Shown in pieces: positions 32,134 to 42,498 of a stretch of 64,000 nucleotides of DNA. Source of the stretch: Rheum nobile. Lineage: Eukaryota > Streptophyta > Magnoliopsida > Caryophyllales > Polygonaceae. The stretch lies in assembly GCA_027886185.1 (NCBI GenBank), contig WOAB01000056.1:6882001-6946000 (forward strand), written 5' to 3'. Position 1 is the stretch's first letter; the number at the start of each line of letters is the position of its first letter. The position numbers and the translations under genes are program-made. The notes beneath the pieces are model-generated. The model searched no databases. It saw nothing but the letters and a program-made list of their open reading frames with translations, and was not told the DNA's origin.

Positions 32134-33233
32134 TGATGTGCTCGTGCTTCCGAATGCCAAGATTGACCCAAGTTGGCGCTAGGATCCAGGCCTCGTGCTT
32201 AGTGCTTCGGATGTCCTTATCGCTTGCCGTGGAAGCCTTGGCGTGAGCCTTGTGGAATTGCACGGATGAGCTTGAGCAGTGCCGGCGTGAACAATAACTT
32301 ATGAGGTTTACTGACACGGTCGATGTCCGAGACGAAGGTGAGGACAACAACGTTGGCGAAGGCGACAACGACGGTGCTAGCGAGAGCGATGGCGATGCCG
32401 GTGGAGTTGGTGCTGGCGCTTGCGATAGCGAGGGCAAGCGCGATGGCGAATGGAGCGAGGGCGGAAGCGATGCGATGGGTGAGGATGGTGAGTGCCGTAG
32501 CGTCGGCTGCGGAAGGGCTCAAGGATTTGAGCAAGGGTGGCGTAGCGTCGCCGATGGAAGATAGGGTTTGAGAAAGTGTTTTGACGTTGGAGCTTTGACA
32601 AGGGAGGAATTGGCCTCAACCGATTTAATCAAAACTATCTTCAACGTAAAAAAGTCTAAGTAACAAACAAGCAAAGTATAAATATGGCAGAACTCGGATG
32701 GGCCGAGTTATGCCTTGGGCTAGCCCAACTAACATAGTTGAAGCACACGCCCAAAATGGAAAGTACTAAAAATAGGCTTACTAAAAATAGAAACTTCTAA
32801 AAGAGGAAATGTCTCATACAATCATCCAGAAACCATCTAAATAACCTCTAAGTCAAACGTGCCTTGCTTTGGGCGAGTGGGCCGACCTGGGCCTTCATTT
32901 GAAGGGCTAGCAGCGTGCTGTTCGGCGCCAGGGAGGCTCGCTCGAGCAAAATGGGGCACACTTGGGCCTTGATCTTCTGGAGGTGAATGCCAATGAATGG
33001 TCGAGCCATAATGGTCGTTGCCTGCTTGAGCCTCCGTTGTGCCTGTGATGGTGCATAAAAGATAAACGGTGGGCTCGGCGTAGTGGCTGCTGTGGCCGGC
33101 AATGGCGCGCGGGATGAAAGATTGGCTTGCTTCCTGGATAGCCTTGGCTTGTGCGTGCGTCATGGGACCATGGCTTGGCAAAGTGAAAGCTTCTTCTTCT
33201 TGTGTGGCATTGAAGGAAGGCGAGGGCACATCA
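32134..33233 (-). mobile_element. CRM-like element, 5' LTR (1,100 bp)
   Basis: Partner of 24,582-25,681, same length, about 25 differences by eye. On the plus strand its last ~130 bp supply an ATG (33,102) that happens to read in frame into the env-like ORF of Athila copy 2. Confidence 0.9.
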
Positions 33234-33381
33234 GTAACCCACCCAACTGAGCCATGCGACCTGCTGCGCACCCCTACACCGAGCCAGATCCGGCCCTACA
33301 CCGAGCCACTTCGCTCCTATCCTTCTCCCTCCCCATTTGTTGCTGGAATTTGTCTTGGGTGTGTCGTTGTCCTTGTGTTTG

Positions 33382-33395
33382 ACATTTTTTCTAGG
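33382..33395 (+). promoter_or_regulatory. Candidate 3' splice site before the env-like ORF, copy 2
   Basis: ACATTTTTTCTAG|G has a pyrimidine-rich tract and AG at 33,393-33,394, 25 bp before the env-like ATG. It is conserved in copy 3 (48,672-48,684). The pairing with the donor at 23,875 is inferred. Confidence 0.45.
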
Positions 33396-33419
33396 TCCCC
33401 ATTTGTTCACCTAGGCATT

Positions 33420-34685
33420 ATGGCTTCGCGTCCACCGCGTCGTGCCCAACCGCAGCAGGGTGTTGATCGTATCCGCTTACTAGATGAGCACAATGCTGTT
33501 TACAATGAGCTTAAGAAGCGGACATGGCAAAGTACTAGGTGGCTAAATCTTTTTCGCCTTGAGAGCTTGGGTCTTAATGACGAGCTGATCCGTCTAGCGT
33601 CTACAATTTCTACTCGTGCCCTTCTTGATGCTTGCTGGCCTGCATACAAGGTTCTCACTCTAGAATTTCTGAGTCCCCTCACTGCTGATGTGGACCGTAA
33701 CACTGGCGAAGGTTCCTTGACTTTTCGCTTAGGAAATGAATGGAGGGAGTTGACCTTGGCTGCGCTGAATGGAATATATGGGTTCTCCCCTTCTGGACGC
33801 TACACAAATCTAGACAAGAAAGAACAACACAGTTTCTGGCGCACAATCACTGGGCAAGAAAAATATGAAAGTCTGCGTTCTAAGGGGTCAACTATTGTTT
33901 ACCCTTGCCTCATAATCCTCTACAAGTTCTTCTCTCATACTGTATTTGCCCGTGATGATGTTGGTGGAGGCGTTAGAAACGGGGAACTTCTACTCATTTG
34001 GGCTATGCTTCGGGGCGTCAAAGTAAATATTGGAAATCAGCTAACCCAGAAGTTCCTCTCCTTTCAGGGCACGAATATAGGTGTTATTTGCATTGGGGGC
34101 ATGATCACGCCCATCGCATCACACTTTTGCATAAATCTGAATCATTACACTGAGACCCCCAACAACCTCTGGTTGGACTGTGATTACTTGCGTACTTGCA
34201 AGTGGTTAGTGAGCGACAGACCTGGCAATCACTTTCTGGCAGTCACGCAGTTGGGTAAAAAGAGACGCCTCCCCGATCCTGACCACACCCCCACCTTCGA
34301 TGAACACAACTTGTATTCTGGTTTGATTAACAACCATACATCGGATGAGGAGGATGAGTCTGATGACAATGATATGCCTGATGCTACCTTGCTACCCACT
34401 CCTACAACCCCCCTTCATGATGATGCGGGTCCCTCGCGTCATTATGAGCAGGGTGGCCCCTCTTCATCCTCCACCTATACCACACCCGACTATACATCTG
34501 AATTTGCCTATCTGCGTGGGCATGTGGACTCCCTGGACAGGAGGATGACGAGCCTACAACTGTTGGTTGACCACATTCAGGAGCAGGTTGGCAGCCAGCA
34601 ACGGATGACTGAGCTGATGTATCACCACATGTTCGGGTACCCCTTCGACCCGAGCGCCCAATACCCACCACCACCTCCTCAGTAG
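33420..34685 (+). CDS. Athila env-like ORF, copy 2 (intact frame, 421 aa)
   Basis: This lies 3' of integrase, the position of the env-like gene in Athila elements, and resembles the ATHILA ORF family. Examples are ALLDACWPAYKVLTLEFL, LTFRLGNEWRELTLAALNGIYGF and PIASHFCINLNHYTETP. The C-terminal third is acidic then Pro/Ser-rich (SDEEDESDDNDMPD) and ends with a short coiled stretch and PPPPPQ. The start is the first ATG after the candidate splice acceptor. Immediately upstream, in frame, lies a hydrophobic run (FVAGICLGCVVVLVFDIF) that looks membrane-inserting but has no ATG of its own within the element. Function in plants is unproven. The frame is uninterrupted although gag and pol of this copy are dead. 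Confidence 0.75.
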   Translation: MASRPPRRAQPQQGVDRIRLLDEHNAVYNELKKRTWQSTRWLNLFRLESLGLNDELIRLASTISTRALLDACWPAYKVLTLEFLSPLTADVDRNTGEGSLTFRLGNEWRELTLAALNGIYGFSPSGRYTNLDKKEQHSFWRTITGQEKYESLRSKGSTIVYPCLIILYKFFSHTVFARDDVGGGVRNGELLLIWAMLRGVKVNIGNQLTQKFLSFQGTNIGVICIGGMITPIASHFCINLNHYTETPNNLWLDCDYLRTCKWLVSDRPGNHFLAVTQLGKKRRLPDPDHTPTFDEHNLYSGLINNHTSDEEDESDDNDMPDATLLPTPTTPLHDDAGPSRHYEQGGPSSSSTYTTPDYTSEFAYLRGHVDSLDRRMTSLQLLVDHIQEQVGSQQRMTELMYHHMFGYPFDPSAQYPPPPPQ

Positions 34686-34724
34686 ACTTTCTCGGTGAAT
34701 TTATTCTTCCTCTCGTTACTTTCT

Positions 34725-34744
34725 CTACATTGGGGACAATGTAG
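34725..34744 (+). promoter_or_regulatory. Stem-GGGA-stem hairpin after env, copy 2
   Basis: CTACATTG-GGGA-CAATGTAG, a perfect 8-bp stem about 40 bp after the env-like stop. Identical at 50,015-50,034 in copy 3. Confidence 0.5.
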
Positions 34745-35629
34745 ATTTTATCTTGAAGAGTTGACTCATTAGTAGATTGACATGTTTCCTTTTGCATTTG
34801 CATTTAGTGTTAGTTTTCCATTTCTTTTCTTATGTTCGCATGCATTGCATTGTTGGATGTTGGATTTGACTCCCTTTGCTTCTTTCCCTCTGGTTGTTTT
34901 CCTTGCAACGCATGCTTTATGAGTCCCCTTAACATGTTTTGGTTGTTAATATCGAAATTGCATTATGTGCATGATTATGAGCGCTTGAATGTTTGACATT
35001 TGGCTGGAGCATGTGACCTGTGATTTAGATGTGTTAGGACCAATACTCTAGACAAGCATCCTAGTGAGCTTTTAAGCCTTTTATGGACTATAATTTCATG
35101 AGTCCTCTTATTTCTCTTGTGTGTGAATCTCTACTTGCTTGCTAACTCTAGAACTTGCATTGAAATCTTTTTTGAGGCTACGCTTATGATTTATGTACAT
35201 GACATTAATATGATTGAGGCATTATTTCATATTAGCCCTTCATTCTTGACCACCCTATATATGTTTTCCTTTGCTTGAAGCCCATTTGTGCCTTAATTGC
35301 CATTTTTTTGGAAGCTTCACAAAAGCATACCGAGCCTAATTGTTCATCCTACCCATCCGGGGATTATGATAGTTGATTTGTTTTGCTAGAGTGGAATTGA
35401 GCCAAGCTTGGGGGAGGTTGCATATGTTAGTGATTGGATGTGATGCTTATATTTTGTCTCCTTTCTTTTTCTCCATCTTTTTCTTCAAAAAAAATGATGA
35501 AAAATCCAAAAAAAAAGAAAAAAAAATGGAAGAGGAAGAAGCAAATAAAGAAGAGAAGGAGAAGGAGAGAAAAAACAAAACCTCAGAACTCCAAACGCTC
35601 CCAACAATGGCGTTCCGCCGCCACCACCT
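34745..35629 (+). other. 3' non-coding region of Athila copy 2
   Basis: No conserved ORF. It contains an internal polypurine tract AAGCTTGGGGGAGG at 35,404-35,417 and an A/G-rich stretch at 35,490-35,580. It matches 50,035-50,916 in copy 3 closely. The open frame at 35,373-35,777 is low-complexity and not conserved. Confidence 0.6.
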
Positions 35630-35656
35630 CCCCCCCCCCCCCCCCCCCCCCCCCCC
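35630..35656 (+). repeat. (C)27 homopolymer
   Basis: 27 consecutive C; copy 3 has 21 at 50,917-50,937. It lies 14-30 bp before the point where copy 2 is truncated. Confidence 0.9.
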
Positions 35657-35690
35657 AATTTTTTTTCTTGAACTCCAAACGCTCCTAGTA
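35657..35690 (+). other. Truncation joint of Athila copy 2
   Basis: Copy 2 follows copy 3 (50,938 onward) up to CTTGAAC at about 35,673. It then repeats GAACTCCAAACGCTCC (35,670-35,685), also present at 35,586-35,601. From 35,686 the sequence is unrelated host DNA (TAGTATGCATCAC). There is no 3' LTR. The repeated block looks like a templated filler at an end-joining event. Confidence 0.6.
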
Positions 35691-36300
35691 TGCATCACTT
35701 TTATGCATATATGTGCATCACTTCAATACGTATATTTTCATCATAAAAATACTATATTGTGCCTCACTTTTATTTGAGTGTGCATCAGTTTTATGCCTAT
35801 ATGATACCGCTTTTATGCTTGTATGTGCATAAGAAATCCAGTGTATAGTGGATCATCCATTATTGTATATGTACGTGCAAGTAACTTTGACATGATTTAT
35901 GCATTGTTTTTTTTTTGGATTCCTTGAACATTATTATGAAAAAATTTGTGCACAAGTACATAACCATGAATATAGACAACAAAGATGCATAAAATGCATC
36001 AAAGAAAAAACAATTTTTGAATGATTTTAGACTTAATTTTATATCAGAGATTTTAAATATATATCTTAGAAAAGATTTGAGAGTGTACAAAACACAAACA
36101 CAAGCATACAACTACTATAGAATTACATATTTTATTATTATTGACAATAGCACACGCGTGTGTGAGTGCACATGATGCATTCTTAATTCTCACATGAGAA
36201 ACCGTTCTCACCCAAACCGCCCTTACATAGAGATATTGAAACTCAAAGTGTCTCTATTATTATTGATTGAATGACTTTATAAACAACAAATTACAATCTA
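35691..36300. repeat. Degenerate TGTGCAT-rich DNA and AT-rich sequence
   Basis: 35,691-35,900 contains several TATGTGCATCACTT / TTTTATGC words similar in style to the satellite at 40.0-40.9 kb. The remainder is AT-rich with no coding potential that I can support. Confidence 0.4.
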
Positions 36301-36408
36301 TCTATAAATATATAAAGTACAATGAGAGTGCAATTAATGCATATAAATATGAGAAATTAAGTCTTATTTTTTTTGTTGATCTTTCATTACAAACTAAATC
36401 TTTTAATA

Positions 36409-36462
36409 TAGCTCAATGGTTAAAGACACTCTCATAATACAAGAGATCTAGGGTTCAAACCC
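36409..36462 (+). repeat. tRNA-like Pol III box pair (SINE-like fragment)
   Basis: TAGCTCAATGG (36,409-36,419) fits the A-box consensus. GGTTCAAACCC (36,452-36,462) fits the B box, 33 nt further on. The flanking acceptor stem does not pair, so this is not an intact tRNA gene. It may be the head of a tRNA-derived SINE or a decayed tRNA copy. Confidence 0.35.
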
Positions 36463-36781
36463 CCTTCTTAATAACTTTGTTTTACTATTTAATCTTTCAT
36501 TGTTCTTTTGTTTATGTTAATTAGTTACTCAAATATTTATATCTATCTATTTATCTATCTATCTATAAATATATAAAGTAAACCTTTTTCCCATTTAATG
36601 CCTCATAAATTCCATCTCATTTTATTTTTACATTCCACTAGAAGTCAAATATTCTATTTTATCTCAATGGTTTAGTAAAGGGACTTCATAATTCATAAAA
36701 TAAAAAGTTGAAAATTAATTCTTCTTCGAAATAATTTGATTTTTGATATTTTCCCCTAAATCTATAGATTTATTTATTTTT

Positions 36782-38930
36782 TTAAAATCTATAGTATTTG
36801 ACATTTATCTCAATAAGTAAACCTACAAGTAAAATTAAAAAACCAAAAAAAAGAGAAAACAAACCTAAAAAGGAAATACGAATACAATTATTGTCTTTTT
36901 CATACCTAAGTAAACAATGTGAGATTTCTACCAAAAAATAGACAATTTGAGGTGGTTTGGTAAATGTAATTGAAAAATGCAAATCACAATTAGAATATAT
37001 ATTTTTATTTGTTTTATGGTCTTCTTCATGGCTAACTAAACAATTTCTTTTTTACTACTCATAGTTACATATATAAATCAAAATCTCTATATAACATAAA
37101 AATACATAATAAATGTAAAACAATATATCAAAATTAAGACATTACAAATCCATATAACATAATTTGAATATAAAAAATTGAATCCACTTGAGTACCAAAA
37201 CAAATATTGTACCAACTTATCGGGATAAAATTACAAATTATTTTAATGTAATAATTTAACCATTCACTTAAAAATTAAAATACTACTTACCTCATTCAAG
37301 TTAAAATAGGCCAATATAATCTTCATAAAACTCTCAAATCCACTACAGACTTTCAAACTTAAACACCTAATTTTAATGCATATATTGAATATTTCATACT
37401 TATTGTAATTTTTTTTTTCATAACTCTAAATGACTACTTTTCAATTTTGACGTTACAAACCCGATTTAGTTTTAAAACCCTTCAATTGTTTTTGTGTAAG
37501 CCACAATAATTTATAAAGTTAAAATCAACGAATAGTCATCAACTATAAAATTCAATATATGGAGAAAACCAAGTTAATGGATGATTATTTGGCAAGATAA
37601 GTTTGTTACAAACATTATCTTAGAAATGTAACTAATTTCAAAAATGTGTTACATATTCCCCTATTGTCTGTAATAAATAATAATTATCAGTGTGTCACTT
37701 AAGAAAAAATATTATCAATAAAAGTACACATTTTGGAAGAAGTACTTAAAAAAAGGATTAGAACAGGAAAAAGTTACCATCGAATTGCAACATCAAGAAA
37801 TTGAAAAGTTCATTATACTAATTGGTGATATACTTATATCAATGATAATTATGTCAACCTTAGTAACGTTCGGGTCATTCAATCTTACTTGGACATCAAC
37901 TTTGACGGAAAAATATATTTAAAACCGCTTGCATGGTCACTTAAACTCACTTGCACATAGCTTTTATATGGAAATTTATTTTAATTTTTAAAGAAATGAA
38001 CTCATTTAAGATATTAGATTAAGACATTATTACAATTTATAGTAATATATTTTGTTGTGACTGTTACATCTTCATTACATGTTTCCAGTGTCAATTGATC
38101 ACATTAAAATTATAAATCGTAACTTCTTCTTTTCATATTTCAAACTCCTAAGTGATTAGAGGCTGGTTTAATGTAGATGACAAATGAATGTGGCCATAAA
38201 GTGAAATTTTACCTCTATATAAAGGCCACACGGATACAAGACATACATTCCAAAAATAAAAGATCTCAATCCACATCTCCATTTTCTTATGATTTTCTTA
38301 CACCTTATTCCTATTATCGCTTGGATTAGACTTTTATATGGTTAGTTTATTGATATCTATTTTATGAGTTGTAATTGACATTTTGTATGTTTTGTTGTTC
38401 CCCATTTTATGAATTGGAACTTGAATTGATATTTGTGTATTTTTTGTTGATATTTTGTTTAGTGGCAAGTATAATCTCGATCTCTTGAGCACATTACCAC
38501 AATCCTCGTGGACTACTGATGCTCATTCACATGAGCCAAATTGAAAACTTAAGCTATTTTATTAGCTTTGTTCTTTTTTCAGAACACTTTTTCCATAAAT
38601 TCTTTAGTTTCAAGCCACAATGAGAATATTTAATTAATTATTTTTTAATTTTTTGTTTAATAATAACTAAGCCAATTATTACTACTCTTTAACAACTTTA
38701 AGACTAAAAATATACATTTGTCAAATGTAGATTTTTAGGTGGTTTTGCATTCCCTGAGGTCATTTCCTACCGGTATCACAAAGTTGTATATGTAATCAAT
38801 TGGTAAACTTCTTAAATGAGAAAGTTTTAACTGATCGCTGAATTATTTACATGGCTACAAGCAATAACTATAGTTAATTTACTAAAGTGACATAAATAAT
38901 TGAGATCATGAGTATATATATTATTATCGT
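36782..38930. other. AT-rich non-coding DNA
   Basis: No conserved ORF, RNA gene or recognisable repeat. A TATA-like CTATATAAAGG at 38,214-38,224 is followed by a C/A-rich leader-like stretch, but I find no coding sequence behind it. Confidence 0.5.
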
Positions 38931-39274
38931 GGTCGATGGTATTGTCCACTACAAATGAAGAGTTATTAACTTATATTATAATATTATTTAATTATCTAAA
39001 GGGTCAATTACCGAAAACCACCCGTTCAATAGGCCATATTGCCCAAAACCACCCATTTAATTCGATATTACCGGAAACCGCCCATGTATCACATGTTGTT
39101 AAACACTCGCCACCCACCCTTGACTTTCGTTTAAAATCAGTTTAAGTGTGGGCCCACATCCCTATTTCTGGTTTCTAAATTTTTATTTATTCTCTACAAT
39201 ATTATCTAAGCGTGTCTTTGCCCATAAAAATGACAAACTCTCCAGCTTAGCTTGATGAACAAAGTGAGTTGTTA

Positions 39275-39601
39275 CCCCTCATTTGGTTAATGTGGGAACT
39301 TAATTCCGAGAAGTTGTAGTTCCTAAGAATTAATTTTCTAGGAATTAAAGTTCATAGAATGTAGAGAATCACGTTTGTTTCAAAATTATGTGTTTTTGTA
39401 TAAATGAAGGAATTAAGAAAATTTCCATTTAAAAACATAGGTAGTAGATCTTACCTACCCTATCATGGTAAATGGAATTCCTATGATTTGGAAGAAGTGC
39501 AAATTCCTGTATTTATTTTATGAACCAAACAAAAGAAATAAATCCACTTCTTGGGCTAGTTGTACTTCCAAAAAAAAAAAATCACTGAACCAAACAAGGG
39601 C
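39275..39601. mobile_element. Tourist-like MITE, 327 bp
   Basis: The termini CCCCTCATTTGGTT and AACCAAACAAGGGC form ~13-bp imperfect inverted repeats, flanked by TTA on both sides (39,272-39,274 and 39,602-39,604). TTA duplications and TTTGGTT termini are typical of PIF/Harbinger-derived Tourist elements. Non-coding. Confidence 0.6.
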
Positions 39602-40002
39602 TTATTTGTGTACATGCCATACTAAAATGTTCAAATTTATGTGAATGTTTGTGTTGTTAAAGCTGAAAATATTTAAAATATTTTTTGAATTTCTTTTCTC
39701 GTTTAGAAAAAGAAAAAATCAATATAAATATGTAACCTATAACGCACGGGTATGTCCTCTAGTACAATTTTAGAGATATCACAAGAAAATAAACTTTTGA
39801 ATAAAAAAAAAAAGAGTGTCATGTGAGAATATATAATAGGGTGAGAAATGAGAATAAATCCTAACTTTTGGATGACAAATAAACCAAACTCTACGATTAA
39901 ACTTTCATTAAAAGGTCATGTGCCATGCACATGACCAGATTTTTAAGAGTTTGACCAGTCACTAACGATCAATTTTTTTTTCGGCCATATTTTGTTTCCA
40001 AG

Positions 40003-40940
40003 CACATTATTTGGCTTGCGACTGCATGTGCATTGATTTTTGTTTGTATGTGCATCGATATTAACTTGTATGTGCATTGATATTGCATAAAATCTATATA
40101 GGATTTTTTACTATATGGGTGACTTTGTGTATGTGAAAACTCATACACTTCTCAGCATATGCATATGTTTTAGCTTGTATGTGCATAGATTTTGACATAT
40201 ATGTGCATCTAAATTCTACTTGTGTGCATTATTTTCTTGATTTGAAATGTGCACGAGTTTTGGCTTGTATGTGCATACCTTTTGAAGTACATGTCTTTTT
40301 TGTTGTATGTGCATCTAAATTCCATAAATTCTGCATATGGTTTTGACTATATGTGTGAATTTGTGTATGTGGAAACTCATGCACATACATGCAAATACTT
40401 ATGCATGCATTTCACAAAATGTGCATATGTTTTGGCTTGTGTGTACATAAATTTTGACATGTATGTGCATCTAAATTCTACTTGTGTGCGTTGTTTTCTT
40501 GGGTTGAAATGTGATTGAGTTTTGGCTTGTATGTGCATACCCTTTGAAGTGCATGTCTTTTTGCTTGCATGTGCATGTAAATTGAACTAGGCGTGCATAG
40601 AGTTTGACTATATGAGTGACTTTGTATAAGTGGAAACTTATGCACATACATATAAAATCATATACACTTTACAAAATGTGCATAGGTTTTGTCTTGTAAG
40701 TCATTGGATTTTAAATTGTCTGTGCATCTATATTTTACTTGTATGCATCGTTTTCTTGGCTTGATATGTGCATGCGTTTTTGGCTTGTATGTGCATACCA
40801 TTTGAAACACATGTCTTTTTGCTTGAATGTATACATGTCAAAACTTATGCACATACATTGTACAACTCATACACATTTTCTCTAGAAAACAATGCATATT
40901 TTTTACAATCTTTAGATGCACATACATGTCAATATTGATG
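40003..40940 (+). repeat. ~260-bp tandem repeat (satellite-like), target of Athila copy 3
   Basis: TTGGCTTGTATGTGCATACC recurs at about 40,261, 40,523 and 40,781, a spacing of 262 and 258 bp. The intervening words (GTGACTTTGTGTATGTG, TACTTGTGTGC, CATGTCTTTTTGCTT) follow in order. About three and a half units precede the 5' LTR. The same style of sequence continues after the 3' LTR at 54,027. A small open frame (40,249-40,518) only follows the repeat. Confidence 0.7.
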
Positions 40941-42371
40941 TGATGACATCCAATTTGTTACACGTTTAGGACATGCATTTGTGCTTAATCTAGGTTGTTT
41001 TATGCATTTTGAGTTGCATTGTTTTCTTTGTTATGGAGGTCTACACTAGGAAATGTGTGTTTTCAGGTATTTGGGTGGATTTTTGGAGCTGTCTATGGAT
41101 GCTGCTGGAACCTAGGATGTCATCTGGAGGCTAACGGGACGAACCGTGAAGAATTTGGGCCGTAGGCAAACTAAAACAAGAGGTCGTGCGTTTTGGACTG
41201 AATTCCCTTCAAGAGGCACGGCAGTGCGGGCGGTGATTTCTCGCTATTAGGTTGTGCACTTTGCTTGTGCGTTTGGCCTGTGTGGTTTTCGCACAGGCTG
41301 TGTGGTTTCATACAAGTAGGATTTTGGCCGTGCGTTTTTCGCACAGTCAAGGCACGGGCCGTGCGTTTTATCCGGATGACTTTATTTATAGAATATGTAT
41401 AAATACCTTTTTTTTAGGTTTTTGGATGGATCGTTTGCCACTTTTTCTAACTTTTGAGACCTAGTTGTTTGCCTCCTTTGAAACATTGCAACTTTGGAGA
41501 TTATTCTACTGGATTCAAGACTAAGTTTCTCTTTCTCTTTAATCTTGTTTATGATTTCCATCATTAATATGAATTATTTGGTTGATCTTGCAATTATGTC
41601 TAGCTAATTTCCGTATTTAATTTCTAGGATTGGGGTGATCCCAACTATGTGTAGGTAGACTTGTTTGATATTTGCCTGAATGGAAATCTGAAACTTTGTT
41701 GATTCATTCCTAGATGCTTTATGCCCATATTAGCTTATGTGAATTGGATCCTAATAGGGTTTGCAACCGAGAGGTAAAAACGTTTAGTAGGTAGTCAGAT
41801 AGGGTTTGAGACCGAGAGGTAATAACTTCTATTGGAATTCTAGGAATTGAACCTGAGATTTTATTATTGCGAGAGCGTCTTAATTTCTCCTGTGGATTAA
41901 TAACTATCATAGAAACCCTACGATTAGGTTGGATTTAGCAAGTCACGAGAGTGGATGTTAATTTAGTTTGACCTTAAATTCTAAGTGCCCAAAGGGTCTA
42001 GATCTTGATTTGCAAGTCGCGAGAGTGGATGTTAATTGAATCTAGGCACATTTACTATCATCCGAGAGGAATTAGTAATTACCTAAGATAGTTACCTTCA
42101 ACAAAGACAGACTAAATTCAGACATTTATCTAGTTAAGTCAATTGAAACATAGTTGCGGGGATCCCTTGCCTTGGAAACTTTCCCTCCATTGATTACAAT
42201 CATCACTTGCATTTGTTTCTCAATTTTTAGTTATTAGTTCAACAAAATTCTCATCTTTTGTCTTAGCTTACTGGTTTAAGATACAATCGATACTACATAG
42301 TCCTCGTGGGAATGATACTTGAAAAGCTACAACTGAACCCATACGCTTGTGGGTAGGTGTTTGTCCTATCA
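40941..42371 (+). mobile_element. Athila copy 3, 5' LTR (1,431 bp)
   Basis: TGATGACATCC...CCTATCA. It lacks part of the U3 TGTGCGTTTTTCAATTTG repeat present in the other LTRs and has a small insertion in the CGTATTTAATTTCTAGG stretch. Confidence 0.88.
41398..41405 (+). promoter_or_regulatory. LTR TATA box (copy 3, 5' LTR)
   Basis: TATAAATA in the conserved context GAATATGTATAAATACC. Confidence 0.55.
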
Positions 42372-42377
42372 AGTTTT

Positions 42378-42395
42378 TGGCGCCGTTGCCGGGGA
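42378..42395 (+). other. Primer binding site, tRNA-Asp type (copy 3)
   Basis: TGGCGCCGTTGCCGGGGA, 6 bp after the 5' LTR. Confidence 0.85.
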
Positions 42396-42498
42396 CTAGT
42401 ACTAGTATCAGTTGTTTTCCTACAACTGGTTCGACTAAGTCTTTGTTTATTTTTGATTTTGTTTTTTGTTGCTTTGCTTTCAGACTTGTTTTCTACAT

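Larger units (their letters stand above)
24582..33233 (-). mobile_element. CRM-like Ty3/gypsy chromovirus, 8,652 bp, inserted in copy 2
   Basis: Two LTRs of exactly 1,100 bp each with TG...CA ends are flanked by the perfect target duplication GTAAC (24,577-24,581 and 33,234-33,238). Copy 3 has the empty site. The coding strand is minus. The primer site is of tRNA-iMet type, and the polypurine tract lies inside the integrase frame, so Pol ends within the 3' LTR. That last feature is known from the CRM clade and is the reason for the assignment; no centromere-targeting motif was verified. By eye the LTRs differ by about 25 substitutions, mostly transitions, with no net indel. This indicates a recent insertion, younger than the surrounding Athila duplication. 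Confidence 0.85.
36562..39762 (+). mobile_element. Helitron-like element (candidate)
   Basis: The right end AACGCACGGGTATGTCCTCTAG|T has the plant Helitron form: an arm of a GC-rich hairpin, a short spacer, CTAG, then T. The left end A|TCTATAAATATATAAAGTA starts with TC after A. A second copy of the same left-end sequence lies at 36,301. The partner arm of the terminal hairpin is damaged (ACCTATAACG). The interior is AT-rich without helicase or replicase, so it would be non-autonomous. It is nested with a Tourist-like MITE. Confidence 0.35.

Noticed and set aside
35373..35777. 134-codon open frame with Lys/Glu and Pro runs
   Set aside because: It crosses an A/G-rich tract, the poly-C tract and the truncation joint; not conserved in copy 3.
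36409..36462. Functional tRNA gene
   Set aside because: A and B boxes are present, but the acceptor and D stems do not pair and no terminator run follows at the right place.
38200..38300. Promoter with CTATATAAAGG and leader-like sequence
   Set aside because: No coding region follows within 1 kb; not enough to call a gene.
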